From NCBI GenBank assembly GCA_008508345.1, contig QNGE01002729.1:1-64000 (forward strand): a stretch of 64,000 nt of DNA, in the 5' to 3' direction. This stretch comes from Paragonimus westermani. Its lineage: Eukaryota; Platyhelminthes; Trematoda; Plagiorchiida; Troglotrematidae. Shown piece by piece: positions 33,206-45,299 of the stretch (positions are counted from its first letter, which is position 1; each line of letters begins with the position of its first letter). Made by a program: the position numbers and the translations under genes. The notes beneath the pieces were generated by a model. That model was not told where the DNA came from, searched no databases, and was given only the letters and a program-made list of their open reading frames with translations.

Positions 33206-34418
33206 CTCCCCCGACAATCGCAGATCCGGCGGCGTCCTGTTCGTTCAGGGTTTCTTCTAACAAACAAATTTGCCGAACGTCTCTTCTGAAATTTCCTTTG
33301 TTCGTTCGTATAATTACTGCTCTCACCAAACCGTCATGCCCTCTCTTCGTTTCTTCAACTATGCCCTTTGGCCACAGACCTCTTGATGTGCGAATATCGC
33401 TGACTAAAACTAGGTCCCCTACCGTCAAGTCTCGTTTCTTTTCGTGCCACTTTTGCCGGTTCTGTAATGCAGGTATATAACACCGCAGACACCTCCTCCA
33501 GAATTTGTCGGAAAAATGGTGCACTTGTCGCCAGCATTTACTCAAACGGTTCGGTAATTGAGGCTCCTTCGGCTCCATGGACTGTTCGCTCGTTAAAACC
33601 AGTAACGGGTTCGGACATAGGGTCCATAGGTCGTCTGGATGACCTGGATTAGGAGTGAGCGGCCGAGTGTTGAGTATTCTCTCTATTTCTGCCATGGTGG
33701 TTTGCAGTACTTCATCGTCCATGACTTTATCGCCCGTGATCAACCGGAATATCTGCCTTATCGAACGTATCAGGTGTTCCCACGTGCCACCACGATGACT
33801 TGCGTAGGGTGGATTGAATATCCACTCGCAAGTTTTTTCCGTAAGACAACAGCGTATTTTGTCTTGGTTCCACGAACTAATAGTGCCTTTCAACTCTGAT
33901 TCGGCTCCAAGGAAATTTAATCCATTGTCGCTGTATAGTTTGGATGGCATACCGCGTCTGGCAACAAACCGGTGGAACGCACATAAAAACGAGTCTGTGT
34001 CCATCGCCCGCGTCACTTCTATATGCACTTCTCTTACAGAGAGGCAAGTGAGAATACCTCCATATCGCTTTTCCGTTGTTCCTTTGTGCTTGACGAACAG
34101 GGGACCGAAGTAATCTATGCCCACAGCGGCAAATGCTGGTTGGAAGACCAAGAATCGATCCCCACTTATGGGTGGCATCTGCTGACCACATGGTTTGGCG
34201 TTCCAAATCCTACACTTTGCACAGTTTTGCAACAGTCTGCGTACTGTTGTGGTTCCTTTCAGAACCCAGTATCGTTGGTGAATTTCAGAAAGCACATGAG
34301 ATGCTCCAACGTGCCCATTTTTTTCATGATAGTCCAAAATAAGTAAGCGAGTTGCAAAACGTTTAGCAGGTAGAAGAATCGGATGTCTCGCATCATATGG
34401 CAATGTAGACCAGTTCAA
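33201..34418 (-). pseudogene. BEL/Pao integrase (copy 3 polyprotein, C-terminal part)
   Basis: A 405-codon open stretch in the same frame as gag and RT. Zinc-binding: HEKNGH then NCAKC at residues ~31-69. DDE core: D102 (AVGIDYFGP, codon ending at ~34115), D164 (YSDNGLNF, ~33929) and E214 (TWEHLIRS, ~33779), all canonical. The C-terminal domain has VGDLVLVSD and IVEETKRGHDGLVR. As a domain it looks undamaged; it is a pseudogene only because upstream stops (nearest TAA at 34449-34451) prevent its synthesis as part of Gag-Pol. The first residue shown corresponds to TTG, not a true start. Confidence 0.9.
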
Positions 34419-34448
34419 CCTCCCTCCGACTCGTAGGATGCCACGTTC

Positions 34449-35597
34449 TTAACAGGGACACAGCTTCCTAAGAGGACTCGCGAGAAGTTTAAGGAACCTG
34501 CTGGACTCTCTTAGTATGTGGGTTTTAATCGTCTCAATATCGTCCCCAAAATGACGTTGTGTCACTCGCACTATCCCCAACTCAGCCTCTTGGATGTCGC
34601 TCGGCTCTAAGGGTCTCAAGGTCAAAGCTTCCGTCGTTCTACCAAATTTCAGCATTAAGTATCTTTTAAACCGTATCGAAATTGCTATTCTCCGTCGCAG
34701 CATTTTCCAACTAGCACAGCTGGCGAACACATCAAACAATGAACTCGTCGATTGGCAGTGATGAACAGAAATTACTTCCTTCTTCAGCCATTCTTTCGGA
34801 ATCTCGCCTAAGGCCTTTGGTGTAGCTGGCCACTCTGATTCTTCCTGTCTCAAAAAGTCGGGTCCATGGAGCCACTGATCCAACTTACGTTCATTGCATG
34901 CGCGTATTCCTCTCGATGCTAAATCCGCGGGGTTCTCCGATGTCACAACATATCTCCACTGAGCAGGAGACGAGCACTGATGTATAGCGGATAGTCGATT
35001 TGCAGTGAACGTGGTAAACCGCTCAGTTGTAGAACGGAACAGCTGCAAGACTACTATCGAATCCACCCAAGATGTCGGATTGGACTTCAGTTTAAGTTCT
35101 TCCATAGCCTGAACGGCCAGACGAGCTGCCAGAATTGCTGCGGTTAGTTCAAAGCGAGGTATTGTAACCGATTTGATGGGAGAGACGCGCGACTTTCCAA
35201 TCAGGATTGAACACACTACACGCTTATAGTCGTTCTCTACCCTAGCATAAACTACTGCTCCATAACCCAGCTCGGATGCATCTGAGAAACAATGCAGTTT
35301 CACATCAACAGTAGCAAATGCTGTCGGTATAAGGGGGCGAGGAATTTTTACTCGCTCCAGCGAACGGATATCGATAAGAAAGCTGTGCCATTCATTCATT
35401 TCCGCCTCGTCCGCAATCTCATCCCAGTTCATATTTTTTCTTACAAACGACTGTAACAGTAGCTTGGCTGGGAGCAGTACGGGGGCAACAAATCTCAACG
35501 GATCATAGATGGAGGCTACAAAGGACAGTAGGGCTCTTCGAGTACATCCGGCGTCGGTCCTTTCTAAGCGAATGGTAATATAGTCACCGCAGACATT
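34449..35597 (-). pseudogene. BEL/Pao RNase H and linker (copy 3)
   Basis: From a TGA at 35598-35600 to a TAA at 34449-34451, in frame with the rest. It starts in the RT thumb (CTRRALLSFVASIYDPL), then VKLHCFSDASELGYGAVVY (RNase H first motif, Asp present), SVTIPRFELTAAILAARLAV (Glu present), TSWVDSIVVLQLF (usual Asp-Ser pair kept), and NPADLASRGIRA. The pattern is complete for RNase H, so this domain is intact apart from bordering stops. Confidence 0.88.
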
Positions 35598-36377
35598 TCA
35601 CATTACTCCGAGAGCTGGACGCATAGAATGAAGATTACGGTCCGCGTAGTCCCTGGAAACCGATTCGGTCGACTGAAGGGGCAATGCTTGACTGTCTTTG
35701 CTCATCCACTTGGTCAAATTAAATCCGCCTTTAGACGCGACCACAGTGAACTGGGAAGCTAAACATCGAGCTTCTCTTACGGAGTCGCAGCTGAACAGGC
35801 GGTCATCGACATAGAAACTCTCCTTCATAACCGATAAAGTCAAGGGGGGAAATTCCTTGACACAATCTTCTATAGTTCGGCTGAGTGCGAAACTGGCTCA
35901 GGTGGGGGAAGATGTAGCTCCAAACGGGTGAACCGTCATGCGAAATACAGCAGGTTCTTGACGGAACTGTCCATTGGGCCACCACAAAAATCGTAGACAG
36001 TCTCTGTCGCTTGCAGGGATCTTGACATGGTGGGACATGGCCTCAATATCGGCCACCACTGCGATACCTCCAACCCTGAATCTAATCAGAACACCGACTA
36101 AACTGTTGACAAGATCAAATCCTTTAAGCAGTTGTCTATTCAGCGAAGTGCCTTGATAATTGTTTGCACAATCGAATACGACTCGGATTTTTCCTGGCTT
36201 ATTCGGGTGCGTTACAGCATGAGGTGGGATATACCAGAGACTTTTTCCCCAATCCGGCCTTTCGAGTTCCACGGGCTCGGCAAATCCTTCCGCCAAATAA
36301 TATTCTACAGCAGTAGTATACAACTCATGCATTGCATGGTCTTTCGTAAACTTCTTCCGAAGTGACATCAACCTTTG
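35598..36377 (-). pseudogene. BEL/Pao reverse transcriptase (copy 3)
   Basis: One frame with stops at 35598-35600 (TGA) and 35898-35900 (TGA), preceded by a TAA at 36378-36380. Motifs: SLWYIPPHAVTHPNKPGKIR, VVFDCANNYQGTSLNRQLL, IAVVADIEAM with the first catalytic Asp (codon ending ~36050), FLWWPNGQFRQEP, VHPFGATSSPT, then FYVDDRL with both catalytic Asp residues near 35800-35807. The palm is canonical apart from the stop just after GATSSPT. One conserved position after the first Asp (usually Phe) is Ser. Confidence 0.9.
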
Positions 36378-36773
36378 TTAAGCAACTGTGTAATTGTTGG
36401 GCAACGTCGGGCAACCATGCTTCCACGGCAAGCTAATTTCGTAATGAAGGCCACGTTTCGCATCCTTATCATCAACGGACATAGCCAGACGACAATTATT
36501 TGGTTCCGAAAATTCCAATTCGTACATACTTTCAAGGAAAGCGGAGTATTCGTTAGGTTTATCACATATAGCGTTGACACACGAGCCCTTCTGCTCTTCT
36601 CCATCAACGCGACCCAGTAACACCCAACCAAGCGGAGTACGTGTCGCGAACGGCTCCGTCGGATTTCCATGCCGTTGTTCGATTGTCCAGTGGGCCTCCG
36701 GTACGTTCATTCCTATAAGTACTCCAATTTGGAGACCACGATTATTTGGAAAATTGACGTCCCGCAGATGCTT
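36378..36773 (-). pseudogene. Protease-to-RT linker (copy 3)
   Basis: Short in-frame stretch between a TGA at 36774-36776 and a TAA at 36378-36380, containing MNVPEAHWTIEQRHG and TPLGWVLLGRV, the usual BEL/Pao block between protease and RT (LIG-x-D then TxLGWxLxG), and LPNNYTVA just before the stop. Confidence 0.8.
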
Positions 36774-38480
36774 TCAACGCGTAAGCTGTTCTGAAGATGG
36801 TGTTACTCTCTGGACCTGGGGCATCTTCCTCACGGACCAAGCCTGATTTACGTGTATTGGTTTGCCGCCATCTATCGGATATAGATCAATCTCCGTTGAG
36901 GATGACGGAAATTGGGACTCTTTCGTTACCGTTGAAATGTTAAGTATAGCCGACCTGCTTGGCAATTTCAGCTCTCTTAACAACTGCTCATCGACAAGCG
37001 TCGAGTCAGATCCCGAATCAAGTAACGCGTTGGTTTTCATCGTTATCTCGGAACCACGCAACCGAATCTGGATCACTCCCAGAGATACTCGGCTGTTAGA
37101 TGAAGTTGTAGCGTTTACTGCTGCTCGTTCGAACGTGAGAAGTGTTGCCTTTTTGTGATGCAAAAGGGGATGATGTTTGAACCGACAACCACCCAAACCA
37201 CATTTGTTCCTGGACCTACAGTTCACTGAAGAGTGGTCGGCCTTGAGGCATAACTCGCATAGCCTTCTCTTTGATACCGTCGACAATCGTTCTGCTAAGC
37301 TCATAGCTCTGAATCGTGGACATTGATCCATGTAATGATTGCCGTCGCATTCTAAGCAAGATAAGACGTAACTCCGTCCTGGTTCGTCCGTCATGTTAAT
37401 GGCTGATGACGCAATACGGTTTCCACAGGCCTCGGATCGTTCGTTCTTATAAAACCCATCACGTCTTTGAACTGATTCTCCCGTATACATGGCCTGTGTA
37501 GCAGCTACCTCCGCACAATCGCACACGAATTCGATCAAGTCTTTGAAAGTGGGTTCTCGAGGTGTTCGAAGTATGCCAGAGGCTTTCTTGAACCATTCAA
37601 TCTGCAATGCATGAGGCAATCGTCTAACTATCGCTGCCACGGTTACGGAAGCATTCAGATCTGCCTCGTACTGCATCTGCTGCAGTGTATTTAGGCAGGC
37701 TTTCATCTGTATTACTAGCTTGTTTAATGCATCCCCATCATTCGTTCTCACGGTCGGTCCACCAACTAGCTGACTGATGTGGGCTCGAGCTATTAAGTGC
37801 GGGCGACCGAACCTCGTCCTAAGTGTCTCCATAGCATCTCGAAAACCTTCTTCAGGTTCCAATATGGCACAACTTTCGATAGCTTCTCGTGCTTCGCCGT
37901 CACAATAATGAATCAGATAAGATAAACGGGCTTCCGGATCTTGCACAATGTTCAACACACTGGACTGAAAACTACGAATAAACAACCAGTATCTCATCGG
38001 ATCCCCATTGAATCTAACTATGTCTCGTTTGGGAAGGTTCGACAGGGAATTAATAATCCTCCCCAGCTCACTTGATTCTTGACGGCTGTTCGACGACTTG
38101 TCGACAACCTTCGCACATGCCTCCGGCAGGACTCGGTCTCGCAAACCGTCATTTTGCATCCCACCACCGTACCACTCAGCCACCGATCCGTCACTCAGGG
38201 GTCTTTTAACCGGAGCATTAAACGAGGTATAGGCAGTATCCTTGCAGTCATAAGCGTCAGAGTTTTCGCTTTGTTTTCCAGCACAAACTATCTGGCAGTC
38301 ACCATCAGGCTTATAAATCCTTAGACCTGTGTCAGCTGGATACTGTGGTGTGGACTTTGAAATCAATTTTTCTAATTCCCTTATGCGCAATTCAGCTGCA
38401 GCCAGCTTCTCGGTTAATATGATCTCGTCACTACCATCATGCAAATCACCGATAAAACATCCGCCGTTGCTATCGTCCAT
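36774..38480 (-). pseudogene. BEL/Pao Gag and protease (copy 3)
   Basis: Long open frame; the first genuine ATG is at about 38480, 25 bp inside the 5' LTR, so I start there although the frame stays open to 38501. It has an N-terminal coiled coil (LTEKLAAAELRIRELEKLIS), a capsid region (IVRFNGDPMRYWLFIRSF; VRRLPHALQIEWFKKASG), two knuckle-type motifs (CLECDGNHYMDQC; CELCLKADHSSVNC), and an aspartic protease whose active site is NALLDSGSDSTLV (codons near 37019), fully canonical. It ends at TGA 36774-36776, where the family usually has Trp. Confidence 0.9.
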
Positions 38481-38505
38481 TATGCGTGAGCCACTGGTCA
38501 ACTTA

Positions 38506-39033
38506 TGTTAAATCAGCGGGAGAAACGAAATATGCGTCCTAGTAGCCTAGTCTTACGCACGGTCTGGGCTGGATATATATGTATATATATATATTTAAAT
38601 GGGCAGAGGGCAGAAGATTATACGTAAATATATATATATACCGATATCGGACGTGGTTCTACAAATTCAGCAATAAACAATTTAAATATGGAGCAACTTA
38701 CGACCAGGTTTACAAGCGCATACAACAGTGCAGCAGAAACGTGACAAAGTGTCCGATTAATTCCAGCGGTAAAACATGTTGTGGGTTACAGTTACTCATA
38801 TAAACAAATATGGTAGAATATGGTAGAAATTGAAGTGTTAGTATGAAAGCCGAATACAGTTTAATTGTTCACGTACGATGTAGTGTTTATGGAAGGGAAA
38901 TAAATTTCACCGTATCAAGCAGTTAGGAGTAAAGGCGAATATTACAAACGGGAGTCGCATAAATTCGGAGATGAGGGCATACTACTGTCAACTTGTGAGT
39001 AGAAGAAAGTGAAATGTGAAATAGGAGTTCACA
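38506..39033 (-). repeat. 5' LTR of BEL/Pao copy 3
   Basis: Pairs with 32675-33205; relative to it a short (TA)n/GATATA unit is missing. The 5-bp duplication CAGAC follows directly at 39034. Confidence 0.95.
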
Positions 39034-39600
39034 CAGACCATGTTGAACAAGGTAAGTGACCGAGCTGGTTTGTGTGGAATGCGCTTCGCACCTTCAAATT
39101 GCGCGTATTCTGAAACTTTCGGGATGCGCGCTTAATTGGTCAACTAATTACGTTGCACAGTTTGCGATGTTTGAATCACGTGCTCCGTATGCCAGCTGAG
39201 CGTTTACCGTACCGGGCTTTATATAGTGAGGCCACCAACAGTTGGGTAAAACCGCGTGGTGGTCAAGTAACAACGTGGTCACGAAATATGAAGACCTTGA
39301 CTGCTTCACTGAGCAAACTGGGCAGGTATCGCCTGCCTGGATTGGGTCATCGTGATCACTCAAACCGCTGGTTAAATACGCTCTCCGGGATGGCGATGTG
39401 CCGCAATCAATGGCGTACCTGTATCCATACCATTTCTAGTTCTTCCGATTAGTCTTCTTTAATATTTGTTTACCTCAGTAGTAATGTTTCCTTCTAGGAT
39501 ATTCCACGTCACTGTTGAGGTGAGCGGCTGCCCGAACCACAGGACCTTTGATCAGGCTCATGGCTGTTGTGGTGATAACAATGACGATGATGAAATGAAA
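39034..39600 (+). pseudogene. RTE (SR2-type) LINE, downstream half and 3' tail
   Basis: Continues the RTE ORF in the same reading phase once the insertion and one CAGAC are removed: TMLNKVSDRAGLCGMRFAPS follows the region after the RT catalytic box. After a damaged stretch (39100-39150) the C-terminal block reads RLNHVLRMPAERLPYRAL and LGRYRLPGLGHRDHSNRWL, typical of RTE, ending at a stop near 39450-39452. The 3' tail runs to about 39600 with repeats of a GAT/GATAA type (GATAACAATGACGATGATG), as RTE tails do. Confidence 0.88.
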
Positions 39601-41249
39601 CTTCGCTATTTACCCATCGATCGCCAAACCACCAAACTATCGCACAAACTTTGCTTTCGGATCCAGAAGATCTTGATAGAAACCACTAACATCAACAATA
39701 TTCAACGATTTCACTAACTGAAACACGCTACAAAATTCTAAGAACATCAGAAACCAAAAAACTATTTTTGCTTGCACTGTTTAAGTGATATTTACCGTCT
39801 ACCGATTACACACAGCGGGAAATTTTGAATTAAGGCAACATATCAATTCAGTCTTTGTCAACCGAAAATTGTCAAAAAACGTGCATGCTTCCGCATAACT
39901 AAAGGTCGAAAGAAAGCTTGCCGCTGCCTTTCAGATACAACACCCCTCATAAACATCAGTCTCATGTCAAGTTCTTTCGGCTGACATTTGCCAGCGTGTT
40001 AATCGATTTGCCATTTGAAAAAGCGTGATCATCCTACACTGTGCCTTCAGGATTTTTCTCGAGAGAGCCCCTATTAATCAAGAGTTTTTAAAGTCGCTAT
40101 TGTTGAACAAACTCGGTAACTTTGTCACACAAATGTTGGCGCCAACAGCCGCGTTAACGTGTCTTAGTCAGCACCTTAATGCTGTCCGACACATTTAGCC
40201 AATTTGCACTACATTTCGAATGATAACGCGACTCAAATAAAAAAGCCGTTTTTCTTTTTGTTCCCAGCACGGCCAGTAGGAAAACATGCACCACCACCGT
40301 TAGTGTCCATGCTAACCTCTCTCTCCCACAGTTGTCGTCAGTCTACTGGGATCGGCTGGTCCCACAGACCAAAGTCACAGGGCGCCTGCGCATCACACAT
40401 ACCATAAGCTTCCTACGTTGCAACATTTTTGCTTCCACCCGTACACCATATATTTGGTGTTAACCCAGAGAAATATTACCAGGAAGCGTATGAGTGAAGA
40501 ATCAGACCACGCGGCCGGCCAGTGCTAGTCAGGTAGATGGTAAATTGATATTGAAATTAGAAAAAATGGCATTGATTCTAGATACAAGATTTAAAGTGGT
40601 TAGAAGCACTGGAATTATTAAGCAAGTTGTTTAATATGGCACTTTGTAGTAGTGCACTTCGGAAATTATATAGGAGAAAACGGGAATAAGGTTAGGCTGA
40701 AAATAATCGGAACATCTGTCGGCCAGTGCATGAGTTTTGAAAAAAAAGCGACTGACACTACGAACGGGGATGATCTTTTTGGTTGACAGAAACAAACGTC
40801 TGCTGACAGGAGATATTTTGCACTTATTGCATTAGTCATCACTTCGCTGAAGTTGTGTCTGTGATGTGCTAGTGACTCAAAATTCTGAGACGGCCAGCTT
40901 AATTGCGGTCATATCCATTACCTTAGAGTCATGTGACCACAACTTATGGAAACTGGGGTTTCTTTGTGTGCCCGGCACCATATTCCACTTCCGCGCAATT
41001 TTTGTCTACCATGATTTCAGGCGCCCGTCTGCGTCGTATCTATCCAGGTCATCCAGTCTATTGCTGGGTCCTCTCAAAATCTAAAACTGATAACACAGCG
41101 AAAGGATTTACATGGATAATATCATCATAACACGGCTTCTGGCCAACGGGAACTGGATCACTTGCCTACAGCTGACCACGAAACAACTGCTCCAGAGCCC
41201 ATCCCGCCCACAGCAAAGGTGATTTCTCATCAGCATTCAGTAATGGTAG
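39601..41249. other. No recognisable gene
   Basis: Frames are short (at most 83 codons) and without motifs. It may hold the 5' LTR of the following Ty3/gypsy remnant, but no repeat partner was found. Confidence 0.4.
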
Positions 41250-41289
41250 TCCTCGTAACTTGTCTACGTAGGCGGAGACAGCTTTTGAT

Positions 41290-42120
41290 ATGTGAAACGT
41301 AACCGCAGTACTGCTGAATTTCCGTCAGGTGGTTGTGGTCTTATCTTCTCAACTCATAGGCAGAGTGTACGATATTTTGGAGCTGTCTGGCTATCTCAAA
41401 CCTTACAAACAGTTCAGAGAAGCCATTACCGAACACATTTGCCTGTCCAACCCTCAACACACTTTCTGGCCACTCAACACTAACGAGTTAGACGGTGGGA
41501 AGCCCTCACAGGTTATCCGCCACACTCGAGGCTCACTATGTCTCTGTCGGTCAGCGATTTTACCCTGAAGTGAATGTGGATCCACCGCCTGCCCGAAAAT
41601 ATACAGGATATTCTCAGTGTCACCACTCGGGTAAGTCTGTTTAACCTGGGCGACGCCGTAGACTGCATGTCAGAGATATACAGGAAACAGCCCCCCCAAG
41701 TACGTTCGTCAGCGTCGAGAGCACTGGCGCTTTCAACCGATTATGTGAATGTGCTCACAAGTAACCTAAAGCACTCAGCAAGCAAAGCTTGCCCTCGCCC
41801 GCCCCCTCTAATCAGTATAGCCGGAAAGCAGCTGGCTCTTATTCGGAATCGGGAAGCGCTTGAAGCGTGTGACAATCCTGACTACCGCATGTATTATCAA
41901 CATAGCAGCGGTCATGTCCGGCTCTGCCACATCCTCCGTTCTTTCCCAGAAAGGATCAGCGAGTCTAGCTGGCCAGCATGTTGCCATGACCAAAGCTGCT
42001 GGTATCGTAGTGGCCTGGTTTCCATTCAAAGTCGCAAACCTGGAACCCACCATCTCAGATATACTGGTGCAAAGATCGGTGTCCTACAATCAGAGTCCAG
42101 CGAACAAATTATACAGGCGC
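41290..42120 (+). pseudogene. Ty3/gypsy Gag and protease region (copy 1)
   Basis: Frames 41329-41568 and 41574-42272 adjoin: SQLIGRVYDILELSGYLKPY and LNTNELDGGKPSQVIRHT resemble the gag segment around ELGDRKPSQLLRHMRSL, followed by MWIHRLPENIQDILSV, the strongly conserved WxxRLPxxIQxIL block. A knuckle-like YYQHSSGHVRLCHILRSF lies near 41890-41945, where fluke gypsy elements have C-x-YH-x-RFG. The protease trace is RYTGAKIGVL near 42056 (normally D-T-G-A-x-I/V-S-V), with the catalytic Asp changed to Tyr. Broken by at least two frameshifts. Confidence 0.7.
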
Positions 42121-42559
42121 GGTCAACTTCACTCGCAGCAAATGGTAGGTCCGATGCTGTTTGCAGTCGTTGTTTACATATATCGGACTTACGTTTTCGC
42201 CGCACTTTTCGGAGGGTCTACGCTATGGCTGGAGCCCAAGTGCTAACCATCACCACCGATTTTCTCGAGTAACTCGATCCAACGGCTAGAGCACGGTATT
42301 GCCGGCTGGTCAGCCGTTAGACGCGCATACCTGTTATGCGAGCTTTGGCCACCGGGGCGCCCGCCACCCCCGTGTACTGCCACATTGTCGCCGATACATA
42401 GGTCTCACAAGCTGAAAATCTCCAGTCTCTGGGCTGTCAACCGCGCCACCTCTAGTAACATGTGTCAAGCAGTACCACACCACCACGAGTCTCCCACCAC
42501 TGTACGCCAAAGCTCGTTGCTTAACACTGGGTAAACTTGAAATCGCACGCACCGAGCCT

Positions 42560-43370
42560 AAGTAAACTTCCGTTGGGTAGCCCCTGAGAATCGTCGCATA
42601 CGCTGCTCTCGTGTATTCTTCGAACATGATATATTTGGTGTTTAATGCCAGATCCCAGTTGCTGCCGAAACTGTCGCAGACGGCGGTGATCACGTGATCG
42701 GCTTGTCATAATTTCTACATATGCCGTTTGGTTACCGGAACTCCCCATGAACTTCTCAATGGTTTGTCAACAACAAAGAGAGAGCACCGGAAACATCTGT
42801 GGTTGTTGTGTGAACGATTTGCAGCACGCAACATTACTGTTAAAGTAGACAAGCATGTTTTTCGCCAACTGGAAGTCGATTACTCAGACCAATACACCAA
42901 TTAGCACTACTTTCGGCCGCTGGCAAACAGGACCCATTCGAGTCGAAAGCTCCTCGGCCCCACGACGTTGCCGATTTGCCCTGCAACATGTGCATACGAT
43001 TCACCTATTGTGCGACTTACTTTGCAACCGTTCCAAAGTCAACGCTGAGTTTTCAGTAGCCGCTAACGACTTAGTCGAAAATGTCAGAGAAATTTCAGAT
43101 GCTGCACCACCACCATTACAACCACACCTTGACCTCGTCTTACAGGTTACGACGTACGTACAACACGTCCCTGGCGTGTGCACCACCGCTCGTTAGTCAC
43201 GTCATCGATTTATTAAGCATGGCAGACGTACGACTTACGGAAATTGATTCCTGCAAATTCTGTCAGCAACCGTCCTTATGCTTCAAGCACCTAACGTCAC
43301 CTACCGCATCCGGTGTCTTTTTGTGTGACACCTCAAAAAGCGCACTTGTGAAAAATTGGTAACGTCTCAC
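42560..43370 (+). pseudogene. Ty3/gypsy RT, RNase H and tether traces (copy 1)
   Basis: FLHMPFGYRNSP near 42710-42750 matches the RT block F-L-R-M-P-F-G-L-R-N-A. The expected FxDD box just downstream is not readable (YAYIDD position scrambled). NAEFSVAANDLVENVREI near 43040-43095 matches the segment before RNase H. RLTEIDSCKFCQQPSLCFKHL and FLCDTSKSAL (43230-43345) match the linker before the integrase zinc finger. Weak individually; the order makes the assignment credible. Confidence 0.55.
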
Positions 43371-43489
43371 GGTTGACGGACCACGGTGACAACCGACCGC
43401 CGCTCACACGTCGGAGGCGGGTGTCTTGTTGAAAAGCTGAACACGTCTGGATCCCACCACAGGTAAGTTGTGACGTCTTACTTGTCTAC

Positions 43490-43840
43490 AGAGAAAACGG
43501 CATGCCGTTTTCATCGGCAACTAGCAATATTCCGTCGGGCTGTTGGTACAGCCCACCGGATAAAATCCCTGCCAGTGGTCTTGCTCGGTATTTACGTTTC
43601 TTTCGCAACCGGCTTTTATGGTTTTAGAGCCGAATATCTCAACGCTGTGCAGCTGTATCATTCTCAGCACGACTTCTCTCCCGTCAATTACACTCTCCGG
43701 CGCGGTTCTTCTCAAGCCAGATAACTCCGATCGTACAAACACCACCCCGGTTTATTGGACATGCGAGAACGAAACCGTATGGCGTTCATTCCTGAAGCCC
43801 GCACAACTGTACACACGTGCTTGTTTGCATCGGCTTGCCC
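43490..43840 (+). pseudogene. Ty3/gypsy integrase core end (copy 1)
   Basis: CRFHRQLAIFRRAVGTAH followed by LPVVLLGIYVSFATGFYG fits the block ER-FHR-x-LKxxL...LPxVLLGIRSS that ends the DDE core; the catalytic Glu (normally E in VERFHR) is replaced by Cys or shifted out of frame. Decayed C-terminal sequence follows in other frames to about 44000. Confidence 0.68.
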
Positions 43841-44000
43841 TTTGAAGCTTCCTTCAACAGAACGATCTCTATTGAATATTCTAACTTCCTAGTATTCTGG
43901 ACACCATCGGCAACCACCGTTTAAGGCCCGCTTGCCCCAGAAAAATGAGGAGAACTCCAATGTCCTTCCTCACTCCGTGCTCAGGCTGACGATTATTTCA

Positions 44001-45229
44001 GAACGGCTCCGTCCTGGCGCTTCGCGATCGACAGATGTCACTGCTTCACCGACAAGGGTGGCATTCACCACGCGTTCGGACGGTGTGGCGCACCGATGTG
44101 AACAATTACCACGGCACTGGATTTTATGCAGCGTTTTTCTTCATTGTCGAAGGCGATTAAGATACAAAGGCGTCCACGAGGGGCGAACATCGCAGACGCT
44201 TCGAAGTTGACAAAAAGGGTTTGTTCCATGTCTTTCTCGCTCCTGTTCCGGCAGGTTGGAGTCTCCCTCATTCCTGTGCATTTGTTCGATGGAAAAGGTC
44301 CGGGATGGATTAAGCTTCCAAGCCCAAACATTATCCTGGCAACCCGGATGTTCTTTACTCCCGGTGCCTCAAGGCACGAACACTTGCTCCGCTGGTTCTA
44401 TAGAGTGGGAGGTGTCACTGGAGTATGAGCTCGCTGAAAACTGCCGGTAGTGGTGTTGCATCATGTACCGTGATTAAGAGTAGTGGTACTTTTCGGAACT
44501 TGACTGCGCAGAAGCTAGCACAACACGAACATAAACGGGCTAGGGATATCTGGCCAGTGCTCATCCTCATGAAGATTGAAGGGTTGTGTTTCCAGCGGCA
44601 AACTAAAGGGTGCCGTGAAGTAACCTGGAGGTAATTTTGTCATGCCTGTTTTAGGGTGTATGAAATTCTTCGTAAAATATCAATTCACACTGTACATATA
44701 TTTGTGGGGACTGGACTGTCGCCCGCTCGTTGTAAACTATCCCGTTTTTTTCCAAACTTGTTGACCTATGTGAGCTAATGTTGACATATGCATTTCCGTC
44801 TTGATTGCGCGTTGCATGGCTAGATCTCAAACTTCCCCAGCTATCCTAACTTCCCGTTGTTATCTAGGGATTCACGAAACCTACTGTAACTTCTACAATA
44901 TATATCTTGGGTCACCCATTAATTCTGATTGCGTGTACCTGTGGATCGTTGGCTTAGTGCATCTGCGCGCTGAACCAACAAATTGATGACGTTGAGCTCC
45001 CAGAATCTTAACAAAAAGGAAGGTTAGTGGCTACCTAAGGTCCACTACCCTATGTCAATGGGGAAAAGATGAACCGCAGGTCTTCTAACCTCTCCAAGTT
45101 AGAACAAAACCGTTAGAACACGGAAACTGGTGGATGTAAGCATTTTGTATTGACTCGTCAGGACCAAATTTATAATAACATGAAACGGGTTTTCTTATAT
45201 CGAGCAGTTAGGGGAGCAGAGTAGATAGT
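44001..45229. other. No recognisable gene
   Basis: Frames up to 100 codons (44126-44428) without motifs. Could include the tail of the Ty3/gypsy copy. Confidence 0.4.
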
Positions 45230-45299
45230 CAATTGGTGGTTCAGGAAAGGTCAATAAGTCCAGGGAAGGATCAGGTTCACCAGCAACAGTTTCTGAACA

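Larger units (their letters stand above)
32675..39033 (-). mobile_element. BEL/Pao LTR retrotransposon with both LTRs and 5-bp TSD (copy 3)
   Basis: The most complete element in the window. LTRs at 32675-33205 and 38506-39033 have TG...CA ends and differ at about two dozen sites by hand count (roughly 95 percent identical). It is flanked by the direct repeat CAGAC (32670-32674 and 39034-39038), the 4-6 bp duplication expected of BEL/Pao. Gag, protease, RT, RNase H and integrase lie in one continuous minus-strand frame broken only by five stop codons. It sits inside an RTE LINE. No convincing primer-binding site could be picked. Confidence 0.95.
41250..44000 (+). mobile_element. Ty3/gypsy LTR retrotransposon remnant, gag to integrase (copy 1)
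   Basis: Heavily decayed, but the plus-strand order is clear: gag, a possible knuckle, protease, RT, RNase H and integrase, as in chromovirus-unlike fluke gypsy elements. No LTRs identified. Every domain needs several frame changes. Confidence 0.72.
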
